This document shows, piece by piece, positions 53,362 to 61,294 of a stretch of 64,000 nt of DNA. A program made the position numbers and the translations under genes. Below the pieces are notes generated by a model that was given only the letters and a program-made list of their open reading frames with translations, searched no databases and was not told where the DNA came from. The stretch is from Clostridia bacterium (lineage in GTDB: Bacteria; Bacillota; Clostridia; Lachnospirales; Lachnospiraceae), in assembly GCA_910575725.1 (NCBI GenBank), contig CAJTFE010000014.1, forward strand, positions 1-64,000, in the 5' to 3' direction. The number at the start of each line of letters is the position of its first letter. Position 1 is the first letter of the stretch.

Positions 53362-55224
53362 ATGAAACAGACCGAAAAAGGCCTCCCGAATCTGGGAGCG
53401 CTCCTGCTTGCATTTTTCATAACAGGAATATATTTTGTATTTATTTATCAGATGCTTCCTTTTATTTATGACATCAACGATGATGTGGCCATGCGCAATG
53501 TGGCGGCAGGGGTGATAACAGGTTCTCCGGACGCACACCTGCTTCATATCAAATACCTGCTGGGTTTGGTGATTGCCGGTTTCTACAGGCTGCTCCCGGG
53601 ATTTGACTGGTACGGGCTGGCGCTCATTGGGATCATGCTCTTTTCCTTGGTAATGGTTTTATATCGGGGGCTGGCGGCGAAAAAAGGGATTCTCTGGAAG
53701 CTTTGCTATACAGCGTTGACGCTGCTTCTTTTTACCTGTACAGGTCTTAGGCATGTAACAGCCTTCCAGTGGACGGTGACAGCCGCCATGGCAGGTTCGG
53801 CAGGAATCTATCTCTTTTATACAGCGGACAGGGACAGCGGCTTCTGGACCCGGATGGAAGAGGGGACAGCCGTATTTCTGCTCCTCCTTTCCCTGGCAGT
53901 CCGGGATGACGTGTTTCTTATGGTGCTCCCTGTAGCCGCTCTGTGCTTCTGGTGGAAATATGGTTCTGTGGGTAAGAGCAGCCTGGCAGATATTGAATAC
54001 CAAAAGAAACTGCGGCTTTATTTTACAACAGAAAATGGAAAAAGCTGGAATGTCCAGTGGAAAGGATGGAATGCGGCCCTTTCCCATATAAATGTTATTT
54101 TGGGACTTCTGGCAGGCATCCTGGTTCTCTTGGGGACGGAAGGCCTTGCTTACCGTTCTATGGAGTGGAGGGAATTTTGTGCCTACAATGTAAACCGGGA
54201 AGCTATTATGGATTATTATGGACTTAAGAATTACGAGGAGGATCCGGCGTTTTTCGATTCCCTGGGGATTACCCCAGAGGAGGCGGAGAATCTGCAGAGA
54301 TACTCTCTTTATCTGGTGGAGGATCTGTACAGCGAGAAAATGGCAGCCCTTGCCGAGCATTCCCGTGAAGTTTATATCCGGGAGCATCCCTTTGGACAGC
54401 GGATATCTACGGCAGTGGAAAAGATTGACAGCCACCTGGGAGAGGAAGACTATCATCCGGTGAATCTTCTGTGTCTTGGGCTTTTGGCCGGAGTTCTGGG
54501 GCTCTGCTTTGGCAGAAACAGAAGACAGCTTGGCCTTGTGCTGTCGGTTACCGGCGTATGGGCCGCTTACTGGTTCTATCTGGGATACCGGGATCGTATT
54601 GTGGAACGGGTTGGCTTTGCTTTGTATCTTTTGATGCTTTTGACGATGCTGGCTGTATGGTATCGGGTTGTTTTCCTGGAGCATGCAGGGGAAGATACGG
54701 GGAGCAAAGGAGGGAAGCTTACGGGAAGGCTGCTTACAGTGGGAGCTTTTGTACTTCTGGCTCTTTTTACCGGCCCTGCGTGGAAAGCCGTGAAGGAAAA
54801 TAATACGGCGAGACGGGATTATAATCTGGAATTCCTGGATGTGAACCGTTATATGGCAGAGCATATGGAAAATGTCTACTTTATGACGACCTTTTCCATT
54901 GAGACTTACACGGATAATTTTACTGTTTCCAGGGATTTTGCTTTCAGCAATCTGCTGTCTGTGGGAGGCTGGCATACCTTTTCGCCTCTGGAAAATGTGA
55001 AGAATGAAAAGCTGGGCATTACGGATCCCAAAAAGGACCTGGCTGAGAAGGAGCAGGTATATCTCATTTCCCTGGAGCAGGTGAATCTGCGCTATATGAA
55101 TCGCTATTATGAAAGCGTGTACGGCGACGGCTACCAGGGAATGGAGCTTGTGGATAAGCTGGACTATGGAGAGCGGATTTTTGAGGTGTATCGGCTTTGC
55201 GTTAAGCCCTTGGGGAAGGCCTAA
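53362..55224 (+). CDS. multi-spanning membrane protein, GT-C candidate (paralog 2)
   Basis: A 620-residue protein sharing order and motifs with its upstream neighbour: INDDVAMRNVAAGVITGSPDAHL, the DWYGL segment, YRGLAAKKGILWK, FQWTVTAAMAGSAGIYL and NYEEDPAFFDSLGI. It carries an extra soluble insertion near residue 205-235. ATG 53362 has AGAGGTG at good distance; ATG 53356 is an alternative. The tandem pair probably transfers two related lipid-linked sugars or acts on two acceptors. Confidence 0.7.
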   Translation: MKQTEKGLPNLGALLLAFFITGIYFVFIYQMLPFIYDINDDVAMRNVAAGVITGSPDAHLLHIKYLLGLVIAGFYRLLPGFDWYGLALIGIMLFSLVMVLYRGLAAKKGILWKLCYTALTLLLFTCTGLRHVTAFQWTVTAAMAGSAGIYLFYTADRDSGFWTRMEEGTAVFLLLLSLAVRDDVFLMVLPVAALCFWWKYGSVGKSSLADIEYQKKLRLYFTTENGKSWNVQWKGWNAALSHINVILGLLAGILVLLGTEGLAYRSMEWREFCAYNVNREAIMDYYGLKNYEEDPAFFDSLGITPEEAENLQRYSLYLVEDLYSEKMAALAEHSREVYIREHPFGQRISTAVEKIDSHLGEEDYHPVNLLCLGLLAGVLGLCFGRNRRQLGLVLSVTGVWAAYWFYLGYRDRIVERVGFALYLLMLLTMLAVWYRVVFLEHAGEDTGSKGGKLTGRLLTVGAFVLLALFTGPAWKAVKENNTARRDYNLEFLDVNRYMAEHMENVYFMTTFSIETYTDNFTVSRDFAFSNLLSVGGWHTFSPLENVKNEKLGITDPKKDLAEKEQVYLISLEQVNLRYMNRYYESVYGDGYQGMELVDKLDYGERIFEVYRLCVKPLGKA

Positions 55225-55225
55225 G

Positions 55226-55361
55226 TGTGCTGAGAGGGATATTACGGAACTGGAAACAGTAATATCCCCGAAGTACATAGAACAATTTACGGACGCATGT
55301 ATTGCGGCCGGAAATTGTTCTCAGTGAAGATGTGCTGAGAGGGATATTACGGAACTGGAAT
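55226..55361 (+). repeat. duplicated 30-base leader element with hairpins
   Basis: A 30-base sequence beginning TGTGCTGAGAGGGATATTAC is repeated exactly at 55226-55255 and 55331-55360, 105 bases apart. The first copy forms a perfect 10-bp stem (GGGATATTAC 55236-55245 with GTAATATCCC 55259-55268). Between the copies lies a second hairpin with perfect GAACAATTT/AAATTGTTC arms (55280-55288, 55312-55320) and GC-rich inner pairs. The second copy leads into the ribosome site of the aminotransferase gene. Confidence 0.8.
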
Positions 55362-55375
55362 AGAAAGGAAAAGTA

Positions 55376-56506
55376 ATGATCGGATTTAATGTGGCGCCCT
55401 TTACGGGAAAGGAATTTGACTATATTCGGCAGGCCATTGAGGCGGAACATATCTGCGGAGACGGCATGTTTACCAAGAAATGCAATGAATGGATAGAGAA
55501 GCAGACAGGAACGGCGAAGGCGCTTCTGACCACCTCTTGTACCCATGCCACAGAGATGGCGGCCCTGCTTCTTAACATACAGCCGGGGGATGAGGTGATT
55601 ATGCCTTCCTATACCTTTGTATCTACGGCTAATGCCTTTGTCCTTCGGGGTGGGGTTCCGGTGTTTGTGGATATCCGTCCGGATACTATGAACCTTGACG
55701 AGAATCTGATTGAGGCGGCTGTCACAGAAAAGACGAAGGCCATTGTTCCCGTCCACTATGCGGGAGTGGCCTGTGAGATGGATAAAATTATGGAGCTGGC
55801 AAAAAAGTACCGGTTAGCCGTGGTGGAGGATGCGGCCCAGGGCGTGTGTTCCTTTTATAAGGGAAAAGCTCTTGGAACCATCGGTGATTATGGCTGCTTC
55901 AGCTTCCACGAGACCAAAAATTTTTCCATGGGAGAGGGAGGCGCCCTGTTGATTCGGGATCAGGACCATGTGGAGGATGCAGAAATTCTCAGAGAAAAGG
56001 GAACTAACCGTTCCAGGTTTTTCCGGGGGCAGGTGGACAAATACAGCTGGGTGAACCAGGGAAGCTCTTATCTGCCAAGCGATATGAATGCGGCTTACCT
56101 CTGGGCGCAGCTTGAGATGGCAGATGCCATCACGGCTGACCGCATGGGAAGCTGGAAGGCTTACTATGAGCAGCTTCTGCCTTTGAAGGAGCAGGGAAGG
56201 ATTGAACTGCCTGTGGTGCCGGAGGGCTGTGAGCAGAATGCTCATATGTTTTATATGAAGGCAAAAGATCTGAAGGAACGGACGGCTTTGATTGCGTATC
56301 TGAAGGAAGCAGGGATTCAGACGGTGTTCCACTATGTGCCCCTTCATTCTGCCCAGGCGGGTCTGGCGTTCGGACGTTTTTCTGGAGAGGATCGGTATAC
56401 CACCAGAGAGAGCGAGCGTCTCTTAAGGCTGCCTATGTATTATGGACTTAAGGAAGAACAGGTTTCTTATGTGGCAGAGAGGATTAGAGAATTTTATGAG
56501 CAATAA
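55376..56506 (+). CDS. wecE: dTDP-4-amino-4,6-dideoxygalactose transaminase (WecE/RffA-like)
   Basis: PLP-dependent sugar aminotransferase converting dTDP-4-keto-6-deoxyglucose to dTDP-4-amino-4,6-dideoxygalactose with glutamate. The 376-residue protein follows RffA/WecE closely: ICGDGMFTKKCNEW near residue 24, TTSCTHATEMAALLL near residue 51, DEVIMPSYTFVSTANAF, and PLP lysine in FHETKNFSMGEGG near residue 180. The substrate comes from RmlA and RmlB. No WecD acetyltransferase is nearby; an ATP-grasp enzyme downstream may modify the amine instead. Confidence 0.93.
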   Translation: MIGFNVAPFTGKEFDYIRQAIEAEHICGDGMFTKKCNEWIEKQTGTAKALLTTSCTHATEMAALLLNIQPGDEVIMPSYTFVSTANAFVLRGGVPVFVDIRPDTMNLDENLIEAAVTEKTKAIVPVHYAGVACEMDKIMELAKKYRLAVVEDAAQGVCSFYKGKALGTIGDYGCFSFHETKNFSMGEGGALLIRDQDHVEDAEILREKGTNRSRFFRGQVDKYSWVNQGSSYLPSDMNAAYLWAQLEMADAITADRMGSWKAYYEQLLPLKEQGRIELPVVPEGCEQNAHMFYMKAKDLKERTALIAYLKEAGIQTVFHYVPLHSAQAGLAFGRFSGEDRYTTRESERLLRLPMYYGLKEEQVSYVAERIREFYEQ

Positions 56507-57728
56507 AAAACAGGGCCTATGGGGATTGTGGCTGTGCGGTGGAATTTTGTTTGTACTGACATTTACGATGGTAAAGGTGGAAATGGGGAAAGGCCATGAG
56601 GTATTGCTGTACAGTGATTTTGCAACTCATTCCTCCTGGGCCGTGGGGGAGTTTACAGACCCCTTGTACAATAAGTTTTATTCCTATCCGGTGTGGCATC
56701 TGGCTGTCCGGGCCGTGAACCGCCTTCTGCCCATTGGCAGAGAATATGCGGGAGCCTTGGTTACGGCCTGCTGCATAGGGGCTGCAGCAGTGATTCTTTA
56801 TCAGTTTTTGTGGAAGGAATTAAAGGAACGGTTATCATGGCTTTCCATTGTTTTTTTAACTATCGGTCTTTTGATACTGACAGCTCTTTATATGCCCTGG
56901 TTTAACAAAGAAGTGTATCTGGGCCAGAGCAGTCCGACAATCTGGCATAATCCCACGAATATGGCTGTAAAGCCGGTAGCGCTGCTGGCTTTTTTGGCTT
57001 TTTTACATCTGTACCCTAGTGGAGGCCGTTTGTTGATTTCCAAGGAGAGGATGCCTTTGGATATGAGCAGGATGCTGCCCGGGGAGGAGAAGGCAGGATG
57101 GCCTGACTTTTCAGTCTTTGCAGTGATTCTGCTGCTCAGCTGTTTTGTAAAGCCTTCCTTTATGCAAGGCTTTTTACCGGCAGTCGTTTTGTTTCTTTTC
57201 CTGGAGCTGATACGGACAAAAGGGAAAAGCTTCTGGCTCAGTTTTAAGCTGGGACTGGCCTTTCTCCCTTCCGGCGTCTATTTTCTGGTTCAGTTTTTTT
57301 CCGTGTTCGGAGAAGGGACAGAACGGGGGATTGGACTGGATCCTTTTGCCGTTATGAGGCTTGATACGGCGCATCCTTTGATTTCCATGGCGCAGGCGGC
57401 GGCGTTTCCGCTTTTTGTTTTGTGTATCTTGGGATGGAAACAGGTATGGAAGGATAAGCACTTATTGTTTTCGTTGATTTTTTATGTGACGGCGCTGCTG
57501 GAGTTTATCCTTCTGATTGAAGTAAACGAGCCAGCCTCCGGAAACTTTGAGTGGGGGCTGCAGCTGGCCATGTTTGCCTTTTTTGCGATGGCTGCGGTTC
57601 GGTTTTATCAGAAACAAGATAAAAAGCGGTGGGTAAATGCGATAGGAAACGGCCTGCTTCTTTACCATATTGGATCTGGCATGTATTATTATCTGTATCT
57701 TCTGGTATTAAGTCCGCTGCAGTGTTAG
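56496..57728 (+). CDS. multi-spanning membrane protein of the amino-sugar module
   Basis: A 410-residue protein with nine or ten membrane segments. The first outer loop has YSDFATHSSWAVGEFTD near residue 37 and YSYPVWHLAVRAV; the single Asp and His-rich loop recall GT-C transferases. IWHNPTNMAVKPVALL near residue 150 is another charged loop segment. ATG 56496 overlaps the aminotransferase gene by 11 bases, so it is coupled to it. It may transfer the 4-amino sugar from its lipid carrier to the cell-surface polymer. The family is unknown to me. Confidence 0.65.
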   Translation: MSNKKQGLWGLWLCGGILFVLTFTMVKVEMGKGHEVLLYSDFATHSSWAVGEFTDPLYNKFYSYPVWHLAVRAVNRLLPIGREYAGALVTACCIGAAAVILYQFLWKELKERLSWLSIVFLTIGLLILTALYMPWFNKEVYLGQSSPTIWHNPTNMAVKPVALLAFLAFLHLYPSGGRLLISKERMPLDMSRMLPGEEKAGWPDFSVFAVILLLSCFVKPSFMQGFLPAVVLFLFLELIRTKGKSFWLSFKLGLAFLPSGVYFLVQFFSVFGEGTERGIGLDPFAVMRLDTAHPLISMAQAAAFPLFVLCILGWKQVWKDKHLLFSLIFYVTALLEFILLIEVNEPASGNFEWGLQLAMFAFFAMAAVRFYQKQDKKRWVNAIGNGLLLYHIGSGMYYYLYLLVLSPLQC

Positions 57729-57783
57729 AGTATGTTTCAAAATGATGTTTTGACGTGGGCTAAGGGCTTTGGAAAGGAAGCAT

Positions 57784-58923
57784 ATGAAAAAAATAGTGAT
57801 CATAGGGGCAAACAGCTTCCAGAATCCTCTGATTCTGAAAGCAAAGGAGATGGGCTTTGAAACCCATGTGTTTGCCTGGAAGGACGGTTCCGTGGGGGAA
57901 CGGACAGCAGACTTTTTTTATCCTGTCAGCATTGTAAAGAGGGATGAGATTCTGAAAAGATGCAGGAAGATTAAGCCGGAGGCCGTAGTCTCCATCGGTT
58001 CAGATCTGGCTATGCTGACAGTGAATTATGTAGCTGGTAAGCTTGGACTTCCCTGTAACTCCATGGCCTGTACTCATGTGTCTACAAATAAATATGAGAT
58101 GCGCAAGGCCTTTTTGAAGGCTGGCGTGCCGGTGCCTGGGTTTCGGGAAGCAGATTCCGGCACCCGGGCGGAAGAACTGGCAGATCTGTCCCTTCCTGTG
58201 ATTGTAAAACCTACGGATCGTTCCGGAAGCCGTGGGATCACAAAGCTTACAGAATGGGAGGGGCTTTCGCAGGCTATCCGGTTTTCCGTGGAGAATTCCT
58301 TTGAGGGGAAGGCAATTGTGGAGGAGTTTCTTCAAGGGGAGGAGTATAGCTGTGAGTGTATTTCCTTCCGGGGAAAGCACCAATTTCTGGCATTGACAAA
58401 GAAGTATACCACAGGCCATCCCCACTTTATTGAAACGGGCCATCTAGAGCCGGCAGGCTGTTCTCCGGAACAGACGGGGCAGATAAAAAAAGAGGTGTAC
58501 AAGGCTCTTGACGCTCTGGGAGTGGAATACGGAGCCTCCCATACGGAGTTTATGCTGGATAAAGAAAACCAGGTACGGATTATTGAGGTGGGGGCAAGAA
58601 TGGGAGGCGATTGTATCGGTTCGGATCTGGTGCCTCTTTCAACTGGTTATGATTATGTAGGCATGGTGATTGACGCGGCCTGCGGAAAGGAGCCGGAACT
58701 GATTCCGTTCCGGAAGGCAGGCGCCGCCTTTATCCGCTTTATTTTCGACTGCCGGGATCTGGAGGAGCTGGAGCGGCTGAAAAGGGAGATTCCGGAGCAT
58801 ATTCATTTTATCAGTGAGATAGAGCCAGTTCTGGAGGGAAAGGTGACAGACAGCTCTACCCGGTTTGGTTATTATATTCTTGCTTTTGACAGCCTGGAAG
58901 AGGCGAAGGAGTATCTGAGATGA
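57784..58923 (+). CDS. ATP-grasp ligase
   Basis: A 379-residue carboxylate-amine ligase type protein. A preATP-grasp fold begins KKIVIIGANSFQNPLI. ATP-grasp lysines lie in LPVIVKPTDRSGSRGI near residue 140, then IVEEFLQGEEYSCE near 180 and the metal-binding Glu in RIIEVGARMGGD near 270. AAAGGAAG precedes the ATG. In this operon it could attach an amino or other acid to the 4-amino group of the dTDP- or lipid-linked sugar. It overlaps the first small transporter gene (ATGA). Confidence 0.85.
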   Translation: MKKIVIIGANSFQNPLILKAKEMGFETHVFAWKDGSVGERTADFFYPVSIVKRDEILKRCRKIKPEAVVSIGSDLAMLTVNYVAGKLGLPCNSMACTHVSTNKYEMRKAFLKAGVPVPGFREADSGTRAEELADLSLPVIVKPTDRSGSRGITKLTEWEGLSQAIRFSVENSFEGKAIVEEFLQGEEYSCECISFRGKHQFLALTKKYTTGHPHFIETGHLEPAGCSPEQTGQIKKEVYKALDALGVEYGASHTEFMLDKENQVRIIEVGARMGGDCIGSDLVPLSTGYDYVGMVIDAACGKEPELIPFRKAGAAFIRFIFDCRDLEELERLKREIPEHIHFISEIEPVLEGKVTDSSTRFGYYILAFDSLEEAKEYLR

Positions 58924-59267
58924 AAAAGATTTCATGGAAAACAATATTGGCCCTCCAGCTGGTGGTTATGGTTTATACCTTGTCCAGCGTGGCGGCCAAG
59001 CTGGCCTCGGGTTATGAGGCCCTTAGCCTTCCGTTCCTTTTGTTTTACGGAGTTGAGATTCTGATTCTCGGCCTTTATGCCATCGCATGGCAGCAGATTA
59101 TCAAACGCTGTGATCTGTCCGTGGCTTATGCCAACCGTTCTATGGCGATTCTGTGGTCGCTGATCTGGACAGTGGTCTTTTTTCACGAGGCGCTGACCAT
59201 AAAAAATATCATAGGAGTATTCGTTGTTTTCGCAGGAACAATGATTGTGAACAGTGATGGTGAATAA
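58920..59267 (+). CDS. small EamA/SMR-like transporter, ArnE-like
   Basis: A 115-residue protein with four membrane helices. SVAYANRSMAILWSLIWTVVFFHEALTIKNIIGVFVVFAGTMIV is the typical C-terminal half of EamA/SMR proteins. Together with the next gene it forms a two-subunit pair of the kind of ArnE/ArnF, which flips undecaprenyl-phosphate aminoarabinose. ATGA overlap with the ATP-grasp gene and a short overlap with the next gene show tight coupling. Confidence 0.82.
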   Translation: MKKISWKTILALQLVVMVYTLSSVAAKLASGYEALSLPFLLFYGVEILILGLYAIAWQQIIKRCDLSVAYANRSMAILWSLIWTVVFFHEALTIKNIIGVFVVFAGTMIVNSDGE

Positions 59268-59595
59268 GTATCTGTTATTACTGGTGCTGTCTGTGGCGGT
59301 GGCATCCTTTTCCCAGATTCTTCTGAAGAAAAGCGCTGGAAAGACTTACGCTTCTGTGCTGCTGGAATATCTGAATCCTCTCGTAATTACAGGATACGGA
59401 ATGATGGTTCTGTCCACACTGCTGACTGTGGGAGGATATGCAGGGCTTGAGTATAAGAACGGAGCAGTCATAGAGGCACTGGGGTTTGTGCTGGTGATGT
59501 TCTTAAGCCGATTCTTTTTCGGGGAAAAAATTACAAAGAAAAAGCTGCTTGGCAACAGCTTGATTCTTTTGGGAATATTTGTTTTTTACAGCTAG
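59257..59595 (+). CDS. small EamA/SMR-like transporter, ArnF-like
   Basis: A 112-residue protein with four helices: LSVAVASFSQILLKKSAG, then a middle helix pair and ALGFVLVMFLSRFFFGEKITKKKLLGNSLILLGIFVFY. It is the second half of the heteromeric small transporter. ATG 59257 is used; a GTG one codon earlier is possible. It ends the plus-strand module, and the GtrB/ArnC-like partner is convergent. Confidence 0.82.
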   Translation: MVNKYLLLLVLSVAVASFSQILLKKSAGKTYASVLLEYLNPLVITGYGMMVLSTLLTVGGYAGLEYKNGAVIEALGFVLVMFLSRFFFGEKITKKKLLGNSLILLGIFVFYS

Positions 59596-59617
59596 TACAT
59601 TGCTGCACTAGGATTTT
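59592..59617. terminator. weak convergent terminator
   Basis: CTAGT (59592-59596) and ACTAG (59607-59611) pair around a 10-base loop and are followed by GATTTTT. It sits in the 12-base gap between convergent genes. The stem is short, so support is modest. Confidence 0.35.
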
Positions 59618-60576
59618 TCTACGTCTGTTTGATGAGAGGCATCCGGGCGGGGGCATTGTACAATCTCCCGGACGGTATACTGGGGTGCGTTGTTGATGCT
59701 GATATAGATACGTCCGATATACTCGCCGATAAGTCCAAGCATTACGAGAATCAGCCCTCCGATAAAAAAGATGGAGGCAATAATGGAGCTCCAGCCCATC
59801 TCAATGGTAGAATCTACCAGCTTGCGGATAACCACATAGAGGCCGTAACAAAAACCCAGGAAAGCGCAGGCTGTTCCGCATATCGTGGCAATCCGGAGAG
59901 GCTTGACGGAAAAGGCAGTAAAGCCGTTGAACCACAAGGACAGCAGCTTTGTGAGCGTATAGCCGGACTCGCCCGACATGCGCTCATGGTGAGTAACCGG
60001 CACGTTGGTGATGCGCATGGTGGCCCGGAAAATTAAGCCTTCAATATAAGGGTAGGGATTCTGGTAACGTGTAATCTCTTCTGTGATAAAACGTTCCATG
60101 ACAAAATAGCTGGTGACCTTCAGCCCCTTTGGCTTGCCGAGGAGACTTTCTGTCATCCTTTCGTTCATCCAGGTTCCAAAGTTACGAAAAGCGCTGTGCA
60201 TTTTATGTTCATAGGAGGCATAGACCACATCCCAGCCCTCTGCCATCTTATCCACCAGGGTAAAAAGCTCCCGGGCCGGCGTCTGTCCGTCGTCATCCAG
60301 GGAGATAATGAGATCTCCGGTACACGCCCGGTAGCCGGCCATCAGCGCAGAGTGCTGGCCGAAATTCCTGGCCAGGCTGATTCCGATAATATGGGGATTG
60401 TCCTGGGCAAGGGCTTTGATGCGCTCCCAGACATGATCGGGAGAGCAGTCGTTCACAAGGATAATCTCGTAATCATATTCCGGACGCTGCCGGAGGGTCT
60501 CTATAATTTCAGATGTGACAATCCCGACGGTAGCTTCCGAGCCGTAACAGGGAATCACAAAGGACAGCTTACTCAT
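59608..60576 (-). CDS. ArnC/GtrB-like undecaprenyl-phosphate sugar transferase
   Basis: A 322-residue GT2 enzyme with two C-terminal membrane helices. LSFVIPCYGSEATVG starts it, LVNDCSPDHVWERI and LARNFGQHSALMAGYRACTGDLIISLDDDGQTP (DDD near residue 95) carry the nucleotide and metal site. The order and spelling are close to ArnC. MSKLSF at 60576 is the start, with AAAGGAA ten bases upstream. It would load undecaprenyl phosphate with the 4-amino sugar for the small transporter pair, although the divergent GtrA may be its flippase. Confidence 0.92.
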   Translation of the reverse strand: MSKLSFVIPCYGSEATVGIVTSEIIETLRQRPEYDYEIILVNDCSPDHVWERIKALAQDNPHIIGISLARNFGQHSALMAGYRACTGDLIISLDDDGQTPARELFTLVDKMAEGWDVVYASYEHKMHSAFRNFGTWMNERMTESLLGKPKGLKVTSYFVMERFITEEITRYQNPYPYIEGLIFRATMRITNVPVTHHERMSGESGYTLTKLLSLWFNGFTAFSVKPLRIATICGTACAFLGFCYGLYVVIRKLVDSTIEMGWSSIIASIFFIGGLILVMLGLIGEYIGRIYISINNAPQYTVREIVQCPRPDASHQTDVEKS

Positions 60577-60709
60577 GGAAACACAGTTCCTTTCTTGAAA
60601 CATCATCTTCAATGGACAAGGAGGCGTCTCCTTGTTCACAGAAGGGATACATAGGATTTATGATTCAGTACTTTAGCGGTTGCTGGTCACAGAGTGAACA
60701 GTAATCTTT

Positions 60710-60738
60710 AGTATACAGGTTTTTTGGGAATTGATCAA
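60710..60738 (-). promoter_or_regulatory. minus-strand promoter of the ArnC-like gene
   Basis: On the minus strand TTGATC (60738-60733) and TATACT (60715-60710) have 17-base spacing, about 134 bases before the start, leaving a long leader. Confidence 0.55.
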
Positions 60739-60745
60739 TCACCGT

Positions 60746-60774
60746 TTTACAATTTCGGGAAAAGCGTGTATAAT
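60746..60774 (+). promoter_or_regulatory. promoter of the second gtrA gene
   Basis: TTTACA (60746-60751) and TATAAT (60769-60774) have 17-base spacing, 50 bases before the ATG. It is back to back with the minus-strand promoter at 60710-60738; the two -35 boxes are only 7 bases apart. Confidence 0.65.
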
Positions 60775-60824
60775 GATAAAACTAACGGTAAAAAGTAAGA
60801 TATGGAAAATACGGAGATATTTAT

Positions 60825-61229
60825 ATGAAAAAACTAATGAGCCAGATTATGAAATTCGGAGTAGTAGGCTTTCTGTGCTTTTTTATCGACTACGGCATTA
60901 TGGTAGCCCTGGTGGAGCTGGCAGGCTTTCAGGAGCTCTGGGCCAGCGCCTGCTCCTTTACCGTATCCGTGGTTGTGAATTACATTTTGAGTATCACGGT
61001 TGTATTTGACACGGACAAGAACGCAAATCAAGCGAAACAGTTTGTGGTGTTTGTGATCCTAAGCCTCATCGGCCTGGGCCTCAACCAGCTGATTATGTGG
61101 GGCGGGGTGGCATGGCTTAAGCAGTATATGGATCGGGCTTATATGATAGTGAAGATCTTTGCCACAGGCGTTGTGATGGTCTACAATTTTATCAGCCGCA
61201 AAATGTTTATTGAGAAGAAGGTGGAGTAA
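60825..61229 (+). CDS. GtrA family membrane protein
   Basis: A 134-residue, four-helix protein. QIMKFGVVGFLCFFIDYGIMVALVE begins it, VSVVVNYILSITVVFD near residue 48 is the family motif, and VYNFISRKMFIEKK ends it. It is a probable flippase for an undecaprenyl-phosphate sugar, with its own promoter divergent from the ArnC-like gene. It is the second GtrA of the window and only distantly similar to the one at 32229. Confidence 0.9.
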   Translation: MKKLMSQIMKFGVVGFLCFFIDYGIMVALVELAGFQELWASACSFTVSVVVNYILSITVVFDTDKNANQAKQFVVFVILSLIGLGLNQLIMWGGVAWLKQYMDRAYMIVKIFATGVVMVYNFISRKMFIEKKVE

Positions 61230-61294
61230 GCGTTCGTATCAGAGAGTGAAAAGGCTGCTGGTTACGAAGAGAACCAGGACGAAAAAGGAGCGCT

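Noticed and set aside
53659-55278. Long minus-strand open frame of 539 codons
   Set aside because: It lies wholly over the membrane protein gene on the plus strand, has no ribosome site and its translation has no membrane or domain pattern; it is a codon shadow.
55280-55320. Rho-independent terminator before wecE
   Set aside because: The stem is strong but no T run follows and the next 30-base repeat leads directly to a ribosome site, so a leader structure is more likely.
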